Source: Nakamurella flavida (GTDB lineage Bacteria; Actinomycetota; Actinomycetes; Mycobacteriales; Nakamurellaceae). Taken from it: a stretch of DNA of 64,000 nucleotides. The notes below the pieces were generated by a model. It was given only the letters and a program-made list of their open reading frames with translations, was not told where the DNA came from and did not search any database. The position numbers and the translations under genes are program-made. The stretch spans positions 2,863,001 to 2,927,000 of the forward strand of contig NZ_JAUSQV010000001.1 in the NCBI RefSeq assembly GCF_030811475.1. The letters are read 5' to 3'. Shown here in pieces: positions 17,601 to 26,153 of this stretch (positions are counted from its first letter, which is position 1; every line of letters begins with the position of its first letter).

Positions 17601-18266
17601 TCAGTTCGCCGTGTACGGGGCGCGCCCCAGTTCGACGGCCGGGCGGGAGGCGCTGTGGGCCAGCAGACCGAGCTCGCGGCGGAGCAGCCGGACCTCCTCC
17701 CGCAGCCGGGCGGCGATACCGGGTGCGGCGAGCAGGGTCTGCTTGTCGGTCACGTCGGCCACCATCGAGGCGGCGATGAGCGAGGCGACCTCGGCCGGAT
17801 CGGCCGGGAGGTCCGGCATCGGGTCGGCCGACGTCCCCTGGGCAGTGAGGAGAGCCTCCCGGTAGCGGACGAACAGCCGGCCGGCCGTGGCGGCCAGGGC
17901 GGCGTCCTGCGGGCCCACCGGGTCGGCGAGCAGCTCGACCTCCGAGCGGAGCAGCTCGTCACCGGTGACCTCACCGAGGCGGAACCGCTCCAGGCCGACG
18001 GCGACGATGTCGAAGCGGCCGTCCGGGTATTGCTCGACCCGGCGCAGATCGGCCGTGCAGCCGATGTCGTGCAGGGCGGTGACGCCGTCCACGCCGACCT
18101 CGTGACCGGCCTTGATGGCCACCACCCCGAACCGGCGCGGCGGGTCGGGCAGGGCGACCAGTTCCTGGACGAGGGCGCGGTACCGGGCCTCGAAGACGTG
18201 CAGCGGAAGCACGACACCGGGGAACAACACGGTGCCGAGCGGGAAGAGCGGCAGGGACAGGGCCAC
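17601..18266 (-). CDS. Lon N-terminal-domain (LON/PUA-like) protein
   Basis: A stand-alone 221-residue protein matching the substrate-binding N domain of Lon protease, without ATPase or protease parts. It opens with LPLFPLGTVLFPGVVLPLHV and continues FEARYRALV, the hallmark of the family. GRFDIVAVGLERFRL is the second conserved block; the C-terminal half is helical. Its exact biochemical role is not established. Convergent with the ABC operon. Confidence 0.9.
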   Translation of the reverse strand: MALSLPLFPLGTVLFPGVVLPLHVFEARYRALVQELVALPDPPRRFGVVAIKAGHEVGVDGVTALHDIGCTADLRRVEQYPDGRFDIVAVGLERFRLGEVTGDELLRSEVELLADPVGPQDAALAATAGRLFVRYREALLTAQGTSADPMPDLPADPAEVASLIAASMVADVTDKQTLLAAPGIAARLREEVRLLRRELGLLAHSASRPAVELGRAPYTAN

Positions 18267-18326
18267 CGGCCCAGGCTACGTGCGCCGGCCGAGCGGGGCC
18301 CGGACGTGCGACCCCGGACAGCACGA

Positions 18327-18356
18327 GACCCGGCACTCCGAGCGGAGTACCGGGTC
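18327..18356 (-). terminator. Hairpin terminator after the GlsB-like gene
   Basis: Arms of 13 bases (18327-18339 and 18344-18356), 12 of 13 paired, with a GAGC loop. It lies 18 bases after the stop of the GlsB-like gene and separates it from the downstream Lon-like gene. Confidence 0.75.
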
Positions 18357-18373
18357 CGGGGTGGCGCTGGGGG

Positions 18374-18646
18374 TCAGCGACGAGCCTTGCTGCCGAACTT
18401 GATCCACAGCAGCAGGACGATGATCGCGCCGATGATCGAGCCGATCAGCCCGGAGGTCTGGAAGAACCCGTTCGCGGCGTCCTTGTTGAAGATGAGCTTG
18501 CCGAGGAACCCACCGACGATCGAACCGATGACGCCGAGCAGGATCGTCATCGGGATCGAGATGTTCTGCTTGCCGGGGACGACGAGCCGGGCGATCGCGC
18601 CGGCCACCAGGCCGATGAGGATCATGCCGAGGATGAAGCCGATCAT
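18374..18646 (-). CDS. GlsB/YeaQ/YmgE family stress-response membrane protein
   Basis: A 90-residue inner-membrane protein with three hydrophobic segments. The Gly-rich pattern GLVAGAIARLVVPGKQ followed by LLGVIGSIVGGFLG is diagnostic of the transglycosylase-associated/GlsB family, which is induced by general stress. The ATG has a GGAGG site (from the plus-strand CCTCC at 18653). The length fits the family. It is monocistronic, bounded by a terminator downstream and by a 16-base palindrome 40 bases upstream. Confidence 0.93.
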   Translation of the reverse strand: MIGFILGMILIGLVAGAIARLVVPGKQNISIPMTILLGVIGSIVGGFLGKLIFNKDAANGFFQTSGLIGSIIGAIIVLLLWIKFGSKARR

Positions 18647-18685
18647 GTGAAACCTCCATGGCCTGACGGCCGGACAACACTTCAG

Positions 18686-18701
18686 CCGATCGGTCGATCG
18701 G
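18686..18701 (-). promoter_or_regulatory. Palindrome CCGATCG-GT-CGATCGG upstream of glsB-like gene
   Basis: Perfect 7-base arms with a two-base centre, 40 bases upstream of the start codon of the GlsB-like gene. The size and position fit an operator, but CG-rich DNA yields such palindromes by chance more easily than AT-rich ones. Confidence 0.35.
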
Positions 18702-18882
18702 ACCCGCCGACCTTACGCCGTCAGTGCGTGGTGCAGACGGGGTGTCGATCACGAATGCATCACGGATTCGCCACCGAATGGGGCGGCGAGCGCAAGACGT
18801 GGTGACACAACGCACATGCCCCTCCTCGTTCGTGGAGGGTGGCCCAGGATCCGGCTCCACGATCGGCCCGCGGGCACCAACG

Positions 18883-18922
18883 GCCGGATGGCCGGCCCCC
18901 GGGAGGGGACCGGCCATCCGGC
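18883..18922 (-). terminator. Strong hairpin terminator after dps
   Basis: Perfect 13-base arms (GCCGGATGGCCGG at 18883-18895 and its complement at 18910-18922) around a purine/C-rich loop, 18 bases beyond the dps stop. Confidence 0.8.
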
Positions 18923-18940
18923 GGTGCTGGCGGAGCGGGG

Positions 18941-19540
18941 TCAGTTGCTGTTGACCTCGACGCCCGCGGACTCGTTGCTCATCGTGGAGCCGGCATCGGC
19001 GGCCTGCACCTCGGTCGTCGAGTCGTCGGTGATCAGGCTGCCGCTGGCGGACTCGAGGTGCGCGCGGATGAACCAGTGGAAGAGCTCCAGCTGGCCGAGC
19101 TGGCCGACCAGCAGATCGTTGGTCACCGTGTCGATCTCCTCGGTGTCCGCGGCGGCCTTGCGGTGGCTGCCGATGACGCCCTGGTACACCAGGTCGAGCG
19201 CGCCCAGGTGGGCGATGGTGTCGGCCCGGTCGATCGAGTAGTCGTCCCAGGTGCGTCCCTCGACGATGGCGCCGGGGGTGCCCTTGGGCGACAGGCCCAG
19301 GGTGGCCACGCGCTCGGCGACCTCGTCGGCGAACTCGCGGACCACGGTGACCTGCGGGTCGATCATCTCGTGGACGGAGATGAAGTGCGGGCCGACGACG
19401 TTCCAGTGGACGTGCTTGAGGGTCAGCGCCAGGTCGTTCAGGGCGTTGAGCCGGTCCTGCAGGATGGTCGCGACCTGGCTACCGACCTCGGGGGTCAGCG
19501 ACGGGACGGTGTAGCGGGGAAGCGGGCTTCGACGTGCCAT
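18941..19540 (-). CDS. dps: Dps-family DNA-binding ferritin-like protein
   Basis: Miniferritin that oxidises and stores iron and protects DNA under stress. It is 199 residues, somewhat long because of a C-terminal Ser/Thr/Asp-rich tail of about 30 residues. The ferroxidase and dimer-interface signature KHVHWNVVGPHFISVHEMID is intact, followed by a second conserved acidic helix (VVREFADEVAERV). The N-terminal MARRSPLPRY is basic and could contact DNA. A GAGGAGGAA ribosome site lies 7 bases upstream of the ATG. Between promoter and start there is a perfect six-base hairpin (19560-19575). Confidence 0.95.
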   Translation of the reverse strand: MARRSPLPRYTVPSLTPEVGSQVATILQDRLNALNDLALTLKHVHWNVVGPHFISVHEMIDPQVTVVREFADEVAERVATLGLSPKGTPGAIVEGRTWDDYSIDRADTIAHLGALDLVYQGVIGSHRKAAADTEEIDTVTNDLLVGQLGQLELFHWFIRAHLESASGSLITDDSTTEVQAADAGSTMSNESAGVEVNSN

Positions 19541-19559
19541 GGATGTTCCTCCTCGTGAA

Positions 19560-19575
19560 CCACCCGCGAGGGTGG
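19560..19575 (-). promoter_or_regulatory. Hairpin in the dps 5' leader
   Basis: CCACCC-GCGA-GGGTGG, a perfect six-base stem with a four-base loop, ending a few bases before the dps ribosome site. It could influence mRNA stability or translation; no known riboregulator matches. Confidence 0.35.
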
Positions 19576-19724
19576 GCTGTCCGGCATGCGTGGGTCTCGG
19601 GCCCGGCCTCGGCCCGGGGATCGACCGGACGTCCGGCGATCATCGCGAGGCCGTGGGCGACGGGTCTCGAGCCCGTTCCCATAGTGCCCTGGGTCCATCC
19701 GGTGAAACGTGCGGGGGTCCCGGC

Positions 19725-22025
19725 TCATTCCTCGGGCCCGGACCGGCGGGGGCTGTCCGCCGCCCACGCCGACGGGCCACCCCGGTCCGCTTCCCGACCC
19801 GACGGGGCCCGGCCGTCGTCGGGTCGACCTCCGTCGCCGTACACCGCGACGCGGTCGCGGCCCGAGTGCTTGGCGTCGTACATGGCCAGGTCGGCGGCGC
19901 TGAGCAGGTGATCGGCGGTCACCGTGGCCCGGTCGACCAGGGCGACCCCGACACTCGCCGTGACCGCGGGCAGGCGGGCGTCGCGGCTGTGTTCGCGGAT
20001 CAGCTGGACCAGGTCGGCGGCCACGGTGACCGCCCCGTCCCGGTCGGACCGGGGCAGCAGGACCGCGAACTCGTCGCCACCCTGCCGTGCGACCACGTCG
20101 GTGCCGCGGATCCGGGTGGACAGGATCTCGGCGACGGCGATGATGAGCTCGTCACCGGCCTGGTGGCCGAGGGTGTCGTTGACCCGTTTGAAGCGGTCCA
20201 GGTCGAGCAGCAGAAGGGCACCCCGGGGTCCGGTCGTGGCGCAGCGGCGCAGGTGGGCGGCCAACTCGGCGTCGAACTTGCGCCGGTTGGCCAGGCCGGT
20301 CAGGGGGTCGTGCTCGGCGAAGTGCAGCAGCTGGAGTTCGTGCCGGGTCGCCTCCGTCACGTCCACCGCGGTGACCAGGAGGGACTCGACGCGGTCGTCG
20401 ACCATCAGCGGCACCGCGGTGATGGCCAGATGCACGGCCTCGCCCCGGCCCACCCGGATCGTCCGCTGGACGGTGATCTCCCGCAGGCGGCCGGCCAGCA
20501 TGTCCGCCAGTCGGGGAGGCTCGGGGTGGGTGGCGGCGAACGGGGTGTCGTGGGCGTGCCGGCCGAGCAGTTCCTCCCGTTCCCAACCGATCAGCCGGGC
20601 CATCGCCGCGTTGACCTGGGAGATGCACCCGTCGGTGCCGATCAGGAGCATGCCGTGCGGGGTGTCGTCGAACAGCTGCCCGAACCGGTCCCGGGCCCGA
20701 CGCAGTTCGGCCTCGCGGGCCCTGATCTGGGTGACGTCCCGGGTGACGACCAGGACCTCCCGCCGCCCGTCGCGGACGGGCAGCGGCACGGCGGTGACCT
20801 CGTGGGTGAGTCCGGTGCGGCTGGAGTGCAGTTCGTCGCTCCCCGGTTCCCCGTCCAACGCCGCCCGGACCATGGGTTCCAGCGGCAGCAGATGGGAGGG
20901 CAGCAGCGATGCCCCGTCGGCGGCGGTCACGGCGGCATCGGCCGCGCTCGGACCGTCCGGGTCCGGCTCGTCCGTCGGGCCGGTGGCGCCGCGACCGGTC
21001 AGCGCGCTGTGGTACCCCAGGTCGGCGCCCACCACGGCCACCGCGGTGTCGGGCAGGTGGCCGAGCAGCTCCCGCCAGCGCCGTTCGGCGGCGGCGAGTT
21101 CGTGGCGCGCCGCTTCCTGGTCGGTGACGTCGCTGGCCACCCCGGTCCACCCCGTCGCGCTGCCGTCCGAGCTGGTCATCCGGGTCACGGTGACGTGGGC
21201 CCGCAGGGTGCTGCCGTCCCGGCGCGCCAGCCGCAGCACCGATTCGCTGGACCCGTCCCGCAGCAGGTCCTGCACCATCACCTCGCTCGGTGAGTCCAGA
21301 CCGAGCTCCGCCGCGCGGCGGGCCAGGCCCGGCTCGTCCTGCACGAAGCGGTCGGCGCGGGATCCGACGACGTCCTCGGCGCGCCAGCCGAGCATCCGCT
21401 CCGCCCCCGGGCTGAACAGGGTGATGACCCCGTCGTCGTCGGTGGCGACCACGGCGTGCCCGGTGGCCGCCCGCAGCACGGAGGTCAGCTGGGCGGCCGA
21501 TCGGCGGTGCCGGGCCCCGGCCACGCGCAACTGCTGCACACCCTGCTGCAGGGGGGTGCCCAGGGCCAGCACGATGGCCGTCCACAGCACCCCCCGGCGC
21601 CAGTCACCCGGCGTGTAGTCCGGAGCGCCCACGACGACCAGGGGCACCACGAACAGGGCGGCGGTGGCGGCGGCCACGGTCCACAGCTGGGTGCGGGTGC
21701 CGAAGACGACGACCCACAGCAGGGGGAGCAGCAGGAGCGGGGCCAGGCCGGAGGCGCTCCCGCCGCCCAGCGACCGGGCCGCGGCCAGGCCCAGGATGAA
21801 GACCAGGGGCGGGGCCGCGCGCAGGAGGATCCGATCGGCCCGGCGGACGGCTGCGACCGCGAGTCCGGTGGCGAGCAGGGTTCCGAGCAGGAGCGCCAAC
21901 GCGGAGAGCGGGGCCGAGGCGGTCGGCCCGTTCATCGGCGGGACGAGCATGGTGGCCGCGGCGATGAGCGGGACGGCGGCGAAGGGCCACCCCGTCCGCA
22001 GGGTCAGCCGGAGCGCGGGTTCCAT
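19725..22025 (-). CDS. Membrane PAS-PAS-PAS-GGDEF diguanylate cyclase
   Basis: A 766-residue protein. The first about 165 residues hold five to six hydrophobic helices (membrane sensor), followed by PAS domains at about 175-290, 300-420 and 440-560, and a C-terminal GGDEF domain (about 575-735). The active site ARQGGDEFAVLLP is intact, and an RGTD inhibitory site lies upstream at the correct spacing, so the enzyme should make cyclic-di-GMP with product inhibition. No EAL domain. It lies alone between dps and the mannosyltransferase gene. Confidence 0.92.
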   Translation of the reverse strand: MEPALRLTLRTGWPFAAVPLIAAATMLVPPMNGPTASAPLSALALLLGTLLATGLAVAAVRRADRILLRAAPPLVFILGLAAARSLGGGSASGLAPLLLLPLLWVVVFGTRTQLWTVAAATAALFVVPLVVVGAPDYTPGDWRRGVLWTAIVLALGTPLQQGVQQLRVAGARHRRSAAQLTSVLRAATGHAVVATDDDGVITLFSPGAERMLGWRAEDVVGSRADRFVQDEPGLARRAAELGLDSPSEVMVQDLLRDGSSESVLRLARRDGSTLRAHVTVTRMTSSDGSATGWTGVASDVTDQEAARHELAAAERRWRELLGHLPDTAVAVVGADLGYHSALTGRGATGPTDEPDPDGPSAADAAVTAADGASLLPSHLLPLEPMVRAALDGEPGSDELHSSRTGLTHEVTAVPLPVRDGRREVLVVTRDVTQIRAREAELRRARDRFGQLFDDTPHGMLLIGTDGCISQVNAAMARLIGWEREELLGRHAHDTPFAATHPEPPRLADMLAGRLREITVQRTIRVGRGEAVHLAITAVPLMVDDRVESLLVTAVDVTEATRHELQLLHFAEHDPLTGLANRRKFDAELAAHLRRCATTGPRGALLLLDLDRFKRVNDTLGHQAGDELIIAVAEILSTRIRGTDVVARQGGDEFAVLLPRSDRDGAVTVAADLVQLIREHSRDARLPAVTASVGVALVDRATVTADHLLSAADLAMYDAKHSGRDRVAVYGDGGRPDDGRAPSGREADRGGPSAWAADSPRRSGPEE

Positions 22026-22133
22026 GCCACCCCCCGACGGAACGGCCGGCCACCTCCCCAGGCGGTCGTGCGCCGTGACGATACCGCGCGGCCCGGAAGC
22101 GGACCGTGAGGAACCCGGACCGCCCCCGGTCGG

Positions 22134-23489
22134 TCAGTCGGTCGGGGTGCCCCGGGTGCCGGCGGCGACCCGGCGGGAGGACGCGCTGAGGGCGGCCCGC
22201 GGGAAGGAGGTCACCGGCAGGACGAACAGCGCGGCCAGCGTCCAGAACATCGGCAGGCTGCCGGCCAGCATGGCCAGCGGCCCGAGACCGGTGTAGTCGA
22301 CGTCGGGCAGACCCAGCACGATGCGGGTGTCCCAGCCCCAGATGAAGACGCCGGTCGCGACCAGCACGGCAGGACCGATCAGCGGACGGAGCCGGGGCGC
22401 GACCGGGCCGCCGGAGCGGACGGCGGCCAGCACGCCGCGAATCAGCGTGCTGCCCAGGATGACCATGGCCGGGAGCACCCAGACGATGTGGTGCGGCCAG
22501 CTGACCGGGCTGATCAGCACGCCCACCAGACCGGTCAGGGTGATCGCGGCCAGCACGTCCCCGGCGGCGACCGCGCTGCGGACCCGCCGGTAGCCGGCGA
22601 CCAGCAGGACGAGCACCAGCAGGCCCCACACCGCGGTGCTGGGCGGCAACGGGGAGGTGAAACGGGCCAGCAGGCCGTTGATCGACTGGTTCGCCGAGCT
22701 GCCGAGGAATCCGACGCGGTCGGACTCGAAGAGCAGGGAGGTGTAGAAGCGCCAGGTCTCGGCGGGGGCGACGACGGCGGCGGCCAGGGTCGCGGTCACC
22801 GCGGTGCCCAGGGCGACGAGCGCGGCCCGCCACTGCCGGGAGACCAGCAGGTACAGCAGGAAGATGCCCGGGGTCAGCTTGATCGCCATGGCCAGCCCGA
22901 TCCCGACGCCGGTGAACCGGCTGCCGCGGCGGGCCAGCACCAGCACATCCAGCAGGACGAGCAGCATGAGGAACAGGTTGATCTGTCCGAAGCCGAGCGT
23001 CTGGCGCATGGGCTCGAGCAGGAACGCGATCGCGGTGACCACGCCGACGACGGCGACCGTCATGCCGCGGGGGATGATCACGCGCTCGCGCAGGATGAGC
23101 AGCACACAGGCGGCGGCGGACAGCACGATGGCCGGCAGGGTGATCGCCTTGACCACCGCGAAGGTGGTGGCGGCCATCGGCGACATCAGCACCGCGGCCA
23201 GCGGCGGGTACGTGTAGCCGAGCGAGATGTTCACCGGGTCGAACTGCGAGTAGTCGTAGATGTCGTTGCCGGCGGCCCAGAAGTGCACGGCCCGGAAGTA
23301 GATGGCCAGATCGAACTGGTGGTGGTGCGGGCCGACGACCGTGTGCGCCCACAGGTAGACCGCGTAGCCGGCGGTCAGTGCGGGGAGGATCGAGAGGATC
23401 ACCCGGGCGGCGCGGGGGAGCGCGGTCCACCAGCTCTGCAGGGCGGCTGTCGCCGACGGGGTCCGTTCGATGGTCGTCACGGACTCCAT
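22134..23489 (-). CDS. GT87-family polyprenyl-phosphate-mannose mannosyltransferase
   Basis: A 451-residue integral membrane glycosyltransferase with about 11 hydrophobic segments. The N-terminal FDLAIYFRAVHFWAAG and IYDYSQFD blocks, then YTYPPLAAVLMSP, match GT87 enzymes such as mycobacterial PimE, which add alpha-1,2-mannose to glycolipids from polyprenyl-phosphate-mannose. FGQINLFLMLLVLLD is a second family block. The acceptor here is unknown. The start is ATG 23489; the ribosome site is weak. The gene is alone, with a 517-base gap upstream. Confidence 0.88.
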   Translation of the reverse strand: MESVTTIERTPSATAALQSWWTALPRAARVILSILPALTAGYAVYLWAHTVVGPHHHQFDLAIYFRAVHFWAAGNDIYDYSQFDPVNISLGYTYPPLAAVLMSPMAATTFAVVKAITLPAIVLSAAACVLLILRERVIIPRGMTVAVVGVVTAIAFLLEPMRQTLGFGQINLFLMLLVLLDVLVLARRGSRFTGVGIGLAMAIKLTPGIFLLYLLVSRQWRAALVALGTAVTATLAAAVVAPAETWRFYTSLLFESDRVGFLGSSANQSINGLLARFTSPLPPSTAVWGLLVLVLLVAGYRRVRSAVAAGDVLAAITLTGLVGVLISPVSWPHHIVWVLPAMVILGSTLIRGVLAAVRSGGPVAPRLRPLIGPAVLVATGVFIWGWDTRIVLGLPDVDYTGLGPLAMLAGSLPMFWTLAALFVLPVTSFPRAALSASSRRVAAGTRGTPTD

Positions 23490-24006
23490 TGTGTCAGGGG
23501 GTATTCTCCCGCGGCCTTGCCTTGACCATTCCGAGACGAACGCGGGCTGATGCCCCCGGCCCGTGGCGGCCGCCGCCCGGGACGAATGCCGTCCGGTATT
23601 CCGGTGGCTCGTTCCCGGGCCCGCCGATGGCGATGATCTTCTGCGCGTACCCCGATTGCCCTGCACGGCAGAGGATCTCGCCGGTCCGCAGGCGCGGGAC
23701 GCGGGATGGACAAAGGTAATGGGACGGTCAAGAAAAGGCGTGCTGAACTGTTCCGGGTGCGCTTGGAAGAACACCGCGGATTGATCCCAGGGGGATCACC
23801 CGTGAGGGTTCTCACGTCGAGGCAACCCGCGCGCGAGTCGCGCTTGAACCCCGCCCCGTGTCCGACATGGGCGTTTCCGGCTCCGGTCCGGGACCGGCCG
23901 GTCGGTGGGGCTCGGCCGCCGCCCCGATCCGGCGCCGCGCGTCCCGGCCTGCCCGGGTGGCTCCCCGCCGGTTATGTTCCACGTTCCCGTCCGTTCAGGA
24001 GATCCC
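23490..24006 (+). other. 517-base intergenic region with a 17-base palindrome
   Basis: No convincing gene in any frame. It serves as the divergent promoter region of the mannosyltransferase (minus) and the amidohydrolase (plus). It contains TGATCCC-AGG-GGGATCA (23782-23798), a perfect 7-base dyad, and right after it the hairpin CGTGAG-GGTT-CTCACG (23801-23816). An AGGAGA ribosome site ends the region. The central part is less GC-rich than the flanks. Confidence 0.6.
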
Positions 24007-25152
24007 ATGACGCACGTGCTGCCCCCGGCCATCGAGGTCCGCAAGATCCCCCTGCACTCGGTGTCCGACGCCTCCGAGCTGGCCGCGCTGATCGACGACG
24101 GGATCCTGGAGGCGGATCGGGTCGTCGCCGTCATCGGCAAGACCGAGGGCAACGGCGGCGTCAACGACTACACCCGGATCATCGCCGACCGGGCCTTCCG
24201 CGAGGTGCTGGTGGCCAGGGGCACCCGGTCGCCCCAGGAGGTCAAGCAGGTCCCGATCGTCTGGTCGGGCGGGACCGACGGCGTCCTGTCCCCGCACGCG
24301 ACGGTGTTCGCCACCGTGCCGCCGGAGAAGGCGGTACCGAGTGACGAGCCCCGGTTGTCGGTCGGCTTCGCGATGAGCGAGGTGCTGCTGCCGGAGGACA
24401 TCGGCCGGGTGGCGATGATCGAGAAGGTCGCGGCCGGCGTCCGCGAGGCGATGGCCAGGGCGGGCATCACCGACGTCGCCGACGTGCACTACGTGCAGAC
24501 CAAGACCCCGCTGCTGACCATCCAGACCATCCGCGACGCCAAGTCCCGCGGGAAGACGGTGTGGACCGAGCACACCCACGAGTCGATGGACCTGTCCAAC
24601 GGGGCCACCGCCCTGGGTGTCGCCGTCGCCCTGGGCGAGATCGAGATGCCGACCGATGCCGATGTCATGCACGACCGGTCGCTGTTCTCCGCGGTGGCCT
24701 CCTGCTCGTCCGGGGTGGAGCTCGACCAGGCGCAGATCGTGGTGGTCGGCAACGTCCGCGGGGTCGGCGGCCGGTACCGGATCGGCCACGGTGTCATGAA
24801 GGACGCGCTGGACGCCGACGGCATCTGGTCGGCGATCCGGGACGCCGGGCTCGACCTGCCCGACCGTCCGCACCACACCGACCTGCAGGGGCGGCTGGTC
24901 AACGTCTTCCTCAAGTGCGAGGTCAGCCAGGACGGGCAGGTCCGCGGCCGCCGCAACGCCATGCTGGACGACTCCGACGTGCACTGGCACCGGCAGATCA
25001 AGGCCTGCGTCGGCGGGGTCACCGCGTCGGTCACGGGCGATCCGGCCGCTTTCGTGTCGGTGTCCGCCGCGCACCAGGGTCCGGACGGCGGTGGCCCGGT
25101 GGCTGCCATCGTGGATCTGGGCGACGAGCCCACCGGCTACCCGCGGCCCTGA
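24007..25152 (+). CDS. Ring-opening amidohydrolase (cyanuric acid amidohydrolase/barbiturase family)
   Basis: A 381-residue hydrolase of the AtzD/barbiturase family, which opens cyanurate or barbiturate rings. The three-repeat fold is visible through its Lys/Ser landmarks: [14 protein letters not shown] and [15 protein letters not shown] in the first repeat, KTPLLT and [11 protein letters not shown] in the second, FLKCE and the closing [18 protein letters not shown] in the third. [11 protein letters not shown] is also conserved. The ATG has AGGAGA upstream. The gene stands alone, so cyanurate versus barbiturate (pyrimidine breakdown) cannot be decided from context. Confidence 0.88.
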   Translation: MTHVLPPAIEVRKIPLHSVSDASELAALIDDGILEADRVVAVIGKTEGNGGVNDYTRIIADRAFREVLVARGTRSPQEVKQVPIVWSGGTDGVLSPHATVFATVPPEKAVPSDEPRLSVGFAMSEVLLPEDIGRVAMIEKVAAGVREAMARAGITDVADVHYVQTKTPLLTIQTIRDAKSRGKTVWTEHTHESMDLSNGATALGVAVALGEIEMPTDADVMHDRSLFSAVASCSSGVELDQAQIVVVGNVRGVGGRYRIGHGVMKDALDADGIWSAIRDAGLDLPDRPHHTDLQGRLVNVFLKCEVSQDGQVRGRRNAMLDDSDVHWHRQIKACVGGVTASVTGDPAAFVSVSAAHQGPDGGGPVAAIVDLGDEPTGYPRP

Positions 25153-25162
25153 GCCCCGGACA

Positions 25163-25200
25163 GCGGAAGACCCCCGGCGCGGTGCGCCGAGGGTCTCCGC
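25163..25200 (+). terminator. Terminator after the amidohydrolase gene
   Basis: Long hairpin: GCGGAAGACCC and CGGCGC arms pair with GCGCCG and GGGTCTCCGC, with one mismatch and one bulge, around a GGT loop. It starts 10 bases after the stop codon. Confidence 0.8.
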
Positions 25201-25212
25201 GGGGTACTGCCG

Positions 25213-25241
25213 TGGTGCCGGCGGGAGGAATCGAACCTCCC
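25213..25241 (-). other. tRNA-like 3' end (T-arm, acceptor strand, encoded CCA) without a recognisable body
   Basis: On the minus strand GGAGG-TTCGATT-CCTCC forms a perfect T-arm with the invariant TTCGA, followed by a seven-base acceptor strand CGCCGGC, A73 and CCA. I could not fold a D-arm and anticodon arm upstream. A GCCGGC that could pair with the acceptor strand lies at 25308-25313, giving a 101-base object with no believable anticodon. It is most likely a tRNA remnant, such as one side of an old integration site, or an odd tRNA-like RNA. Confidence 0.5.
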
Positions 25242-25371
25242 GCATCGCCCGTGCTCGACTGCCACGCCGGAGCGTCGTCTGCTGGTGTCTCCACCGTCGC
25301 ATCCAGGGCCGGCAGGAGTGTCAACCGTGGCCGGGTCGGAAGTATTCCGCCGGTTCCGGGGCCGATGACCC

Positions 25372-26091
25372 TCAGCGCCGGAGGAACTCCAGGTCGTGGA
25401 TGTCCCGGCCGTCGGCCAGGCCGCGGCGCTCGAACCGGGTGCGGGGGCGGAAGTCGGGGCGCGGGGCCCAGCCCGGGTGGGCGTTGCGCAGGTGCTTGCC
25501 GCCGGAACCCACGGCCAGCATCTGCTCGGCGTAGGGCGCCCAGTCGGTGGCGGCCCGGAACACTCCGCCGCGGCTGAGCCGGGAGGCCACCAGAGCGGCG
25601 AACTCGGCGGTGAACAGTCGGCGCTTGAGGTGCTTGGTCTTGGGCCACGGGTCGGGGAAGAACATCCAGGCCTCGGCGAGCGACGCCGGTGCGATCAGGT
25701 CCGTGAGCACCTGGACGGCGTCCCCGCGCACCACCCGGAGGTTGTCGACGCCGGCGCGCGCCGCGTGATGGAGGGTCTGCGCCACCCCCGGTTTGTAGAC
25801 CTCGACGGCGATCAGGTTGATCTCCGGTCGGGCCGCGGCCATGGCCGCCGTGGATTCGCCCATGCCCGACCCGATCTCGACCACCAGCGGCGCCGACCGG
25901 TCGAACAGCGCCACCAGGTCCGCCGGGCCGGCCAGGTCGGCCGACTCCCGGAACCACCGGGCACCGTGCGCCTCGAAGGCCCGTCGCTGCACGTCGTTCA
26001 GCCGGCCGCCGCGGGGATGGAAGCTGACCACCCGGCGGAAGTGCGCGGGCATCCCGTCGTCGACCGAGCCGCTCAGGCGTGTGTCCTGCAC
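25372..26091 (-). CDS. trmB: tRNA (guanine-N7)-methyltransferase
   Basis: Makes m7G46 in tRNA using S-adenosylmethionine. The SAM site is VVEIGSGMGESTAAMA with acidic IAVEVYKPGV. The family signature FPDPWPKTKHLKRRL is complete, and ATDWAPYAEQML is the third conserved block. I used the GTG at 26091 (239 residues); the ATG at 26052 is the alternative and neither has a strong ribosome site. A short spacer separates it from the upstream chorismate mutase gene on the same strand. Confidence 0.93.
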   Translation of the reverse strand: MQDTRLSGSVDDGMPAHFRRVVSFHPRGGRLNDVQRRAFEAHGARWFRESADLAGPADLVALFDRSAPLVVEIGSGMGESTAAMAAARPEINLIAVEVYKPGVAQTLHHAARAGVDNLRVVRGDAVQVLTDLIAPASLAEAWMFFPDPWPKTKHLKRRLFTAEFAALVASRLSRGGVFRAATDWAPYAEQMLAVGSGGKHLRNAHPGWAPRPDFRPRTRFERRGLADGRDIHDLEFLRR

Positions 26092-26153
26092 CCGGTGAGG
26101 GTACGGGGCCGGCGGGGTGCTCCCGGCCGGTTCGGCGGCCGCCGGGACGGGGT

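Noticed and set aside
25153-25371. Complete tRNA gene or tRNA-Sec
   Set aside because: T-arm and CCA end are clear, but no anticodon arm or TCA anticodon could be placed; kept only as a tRNA-like fragment.
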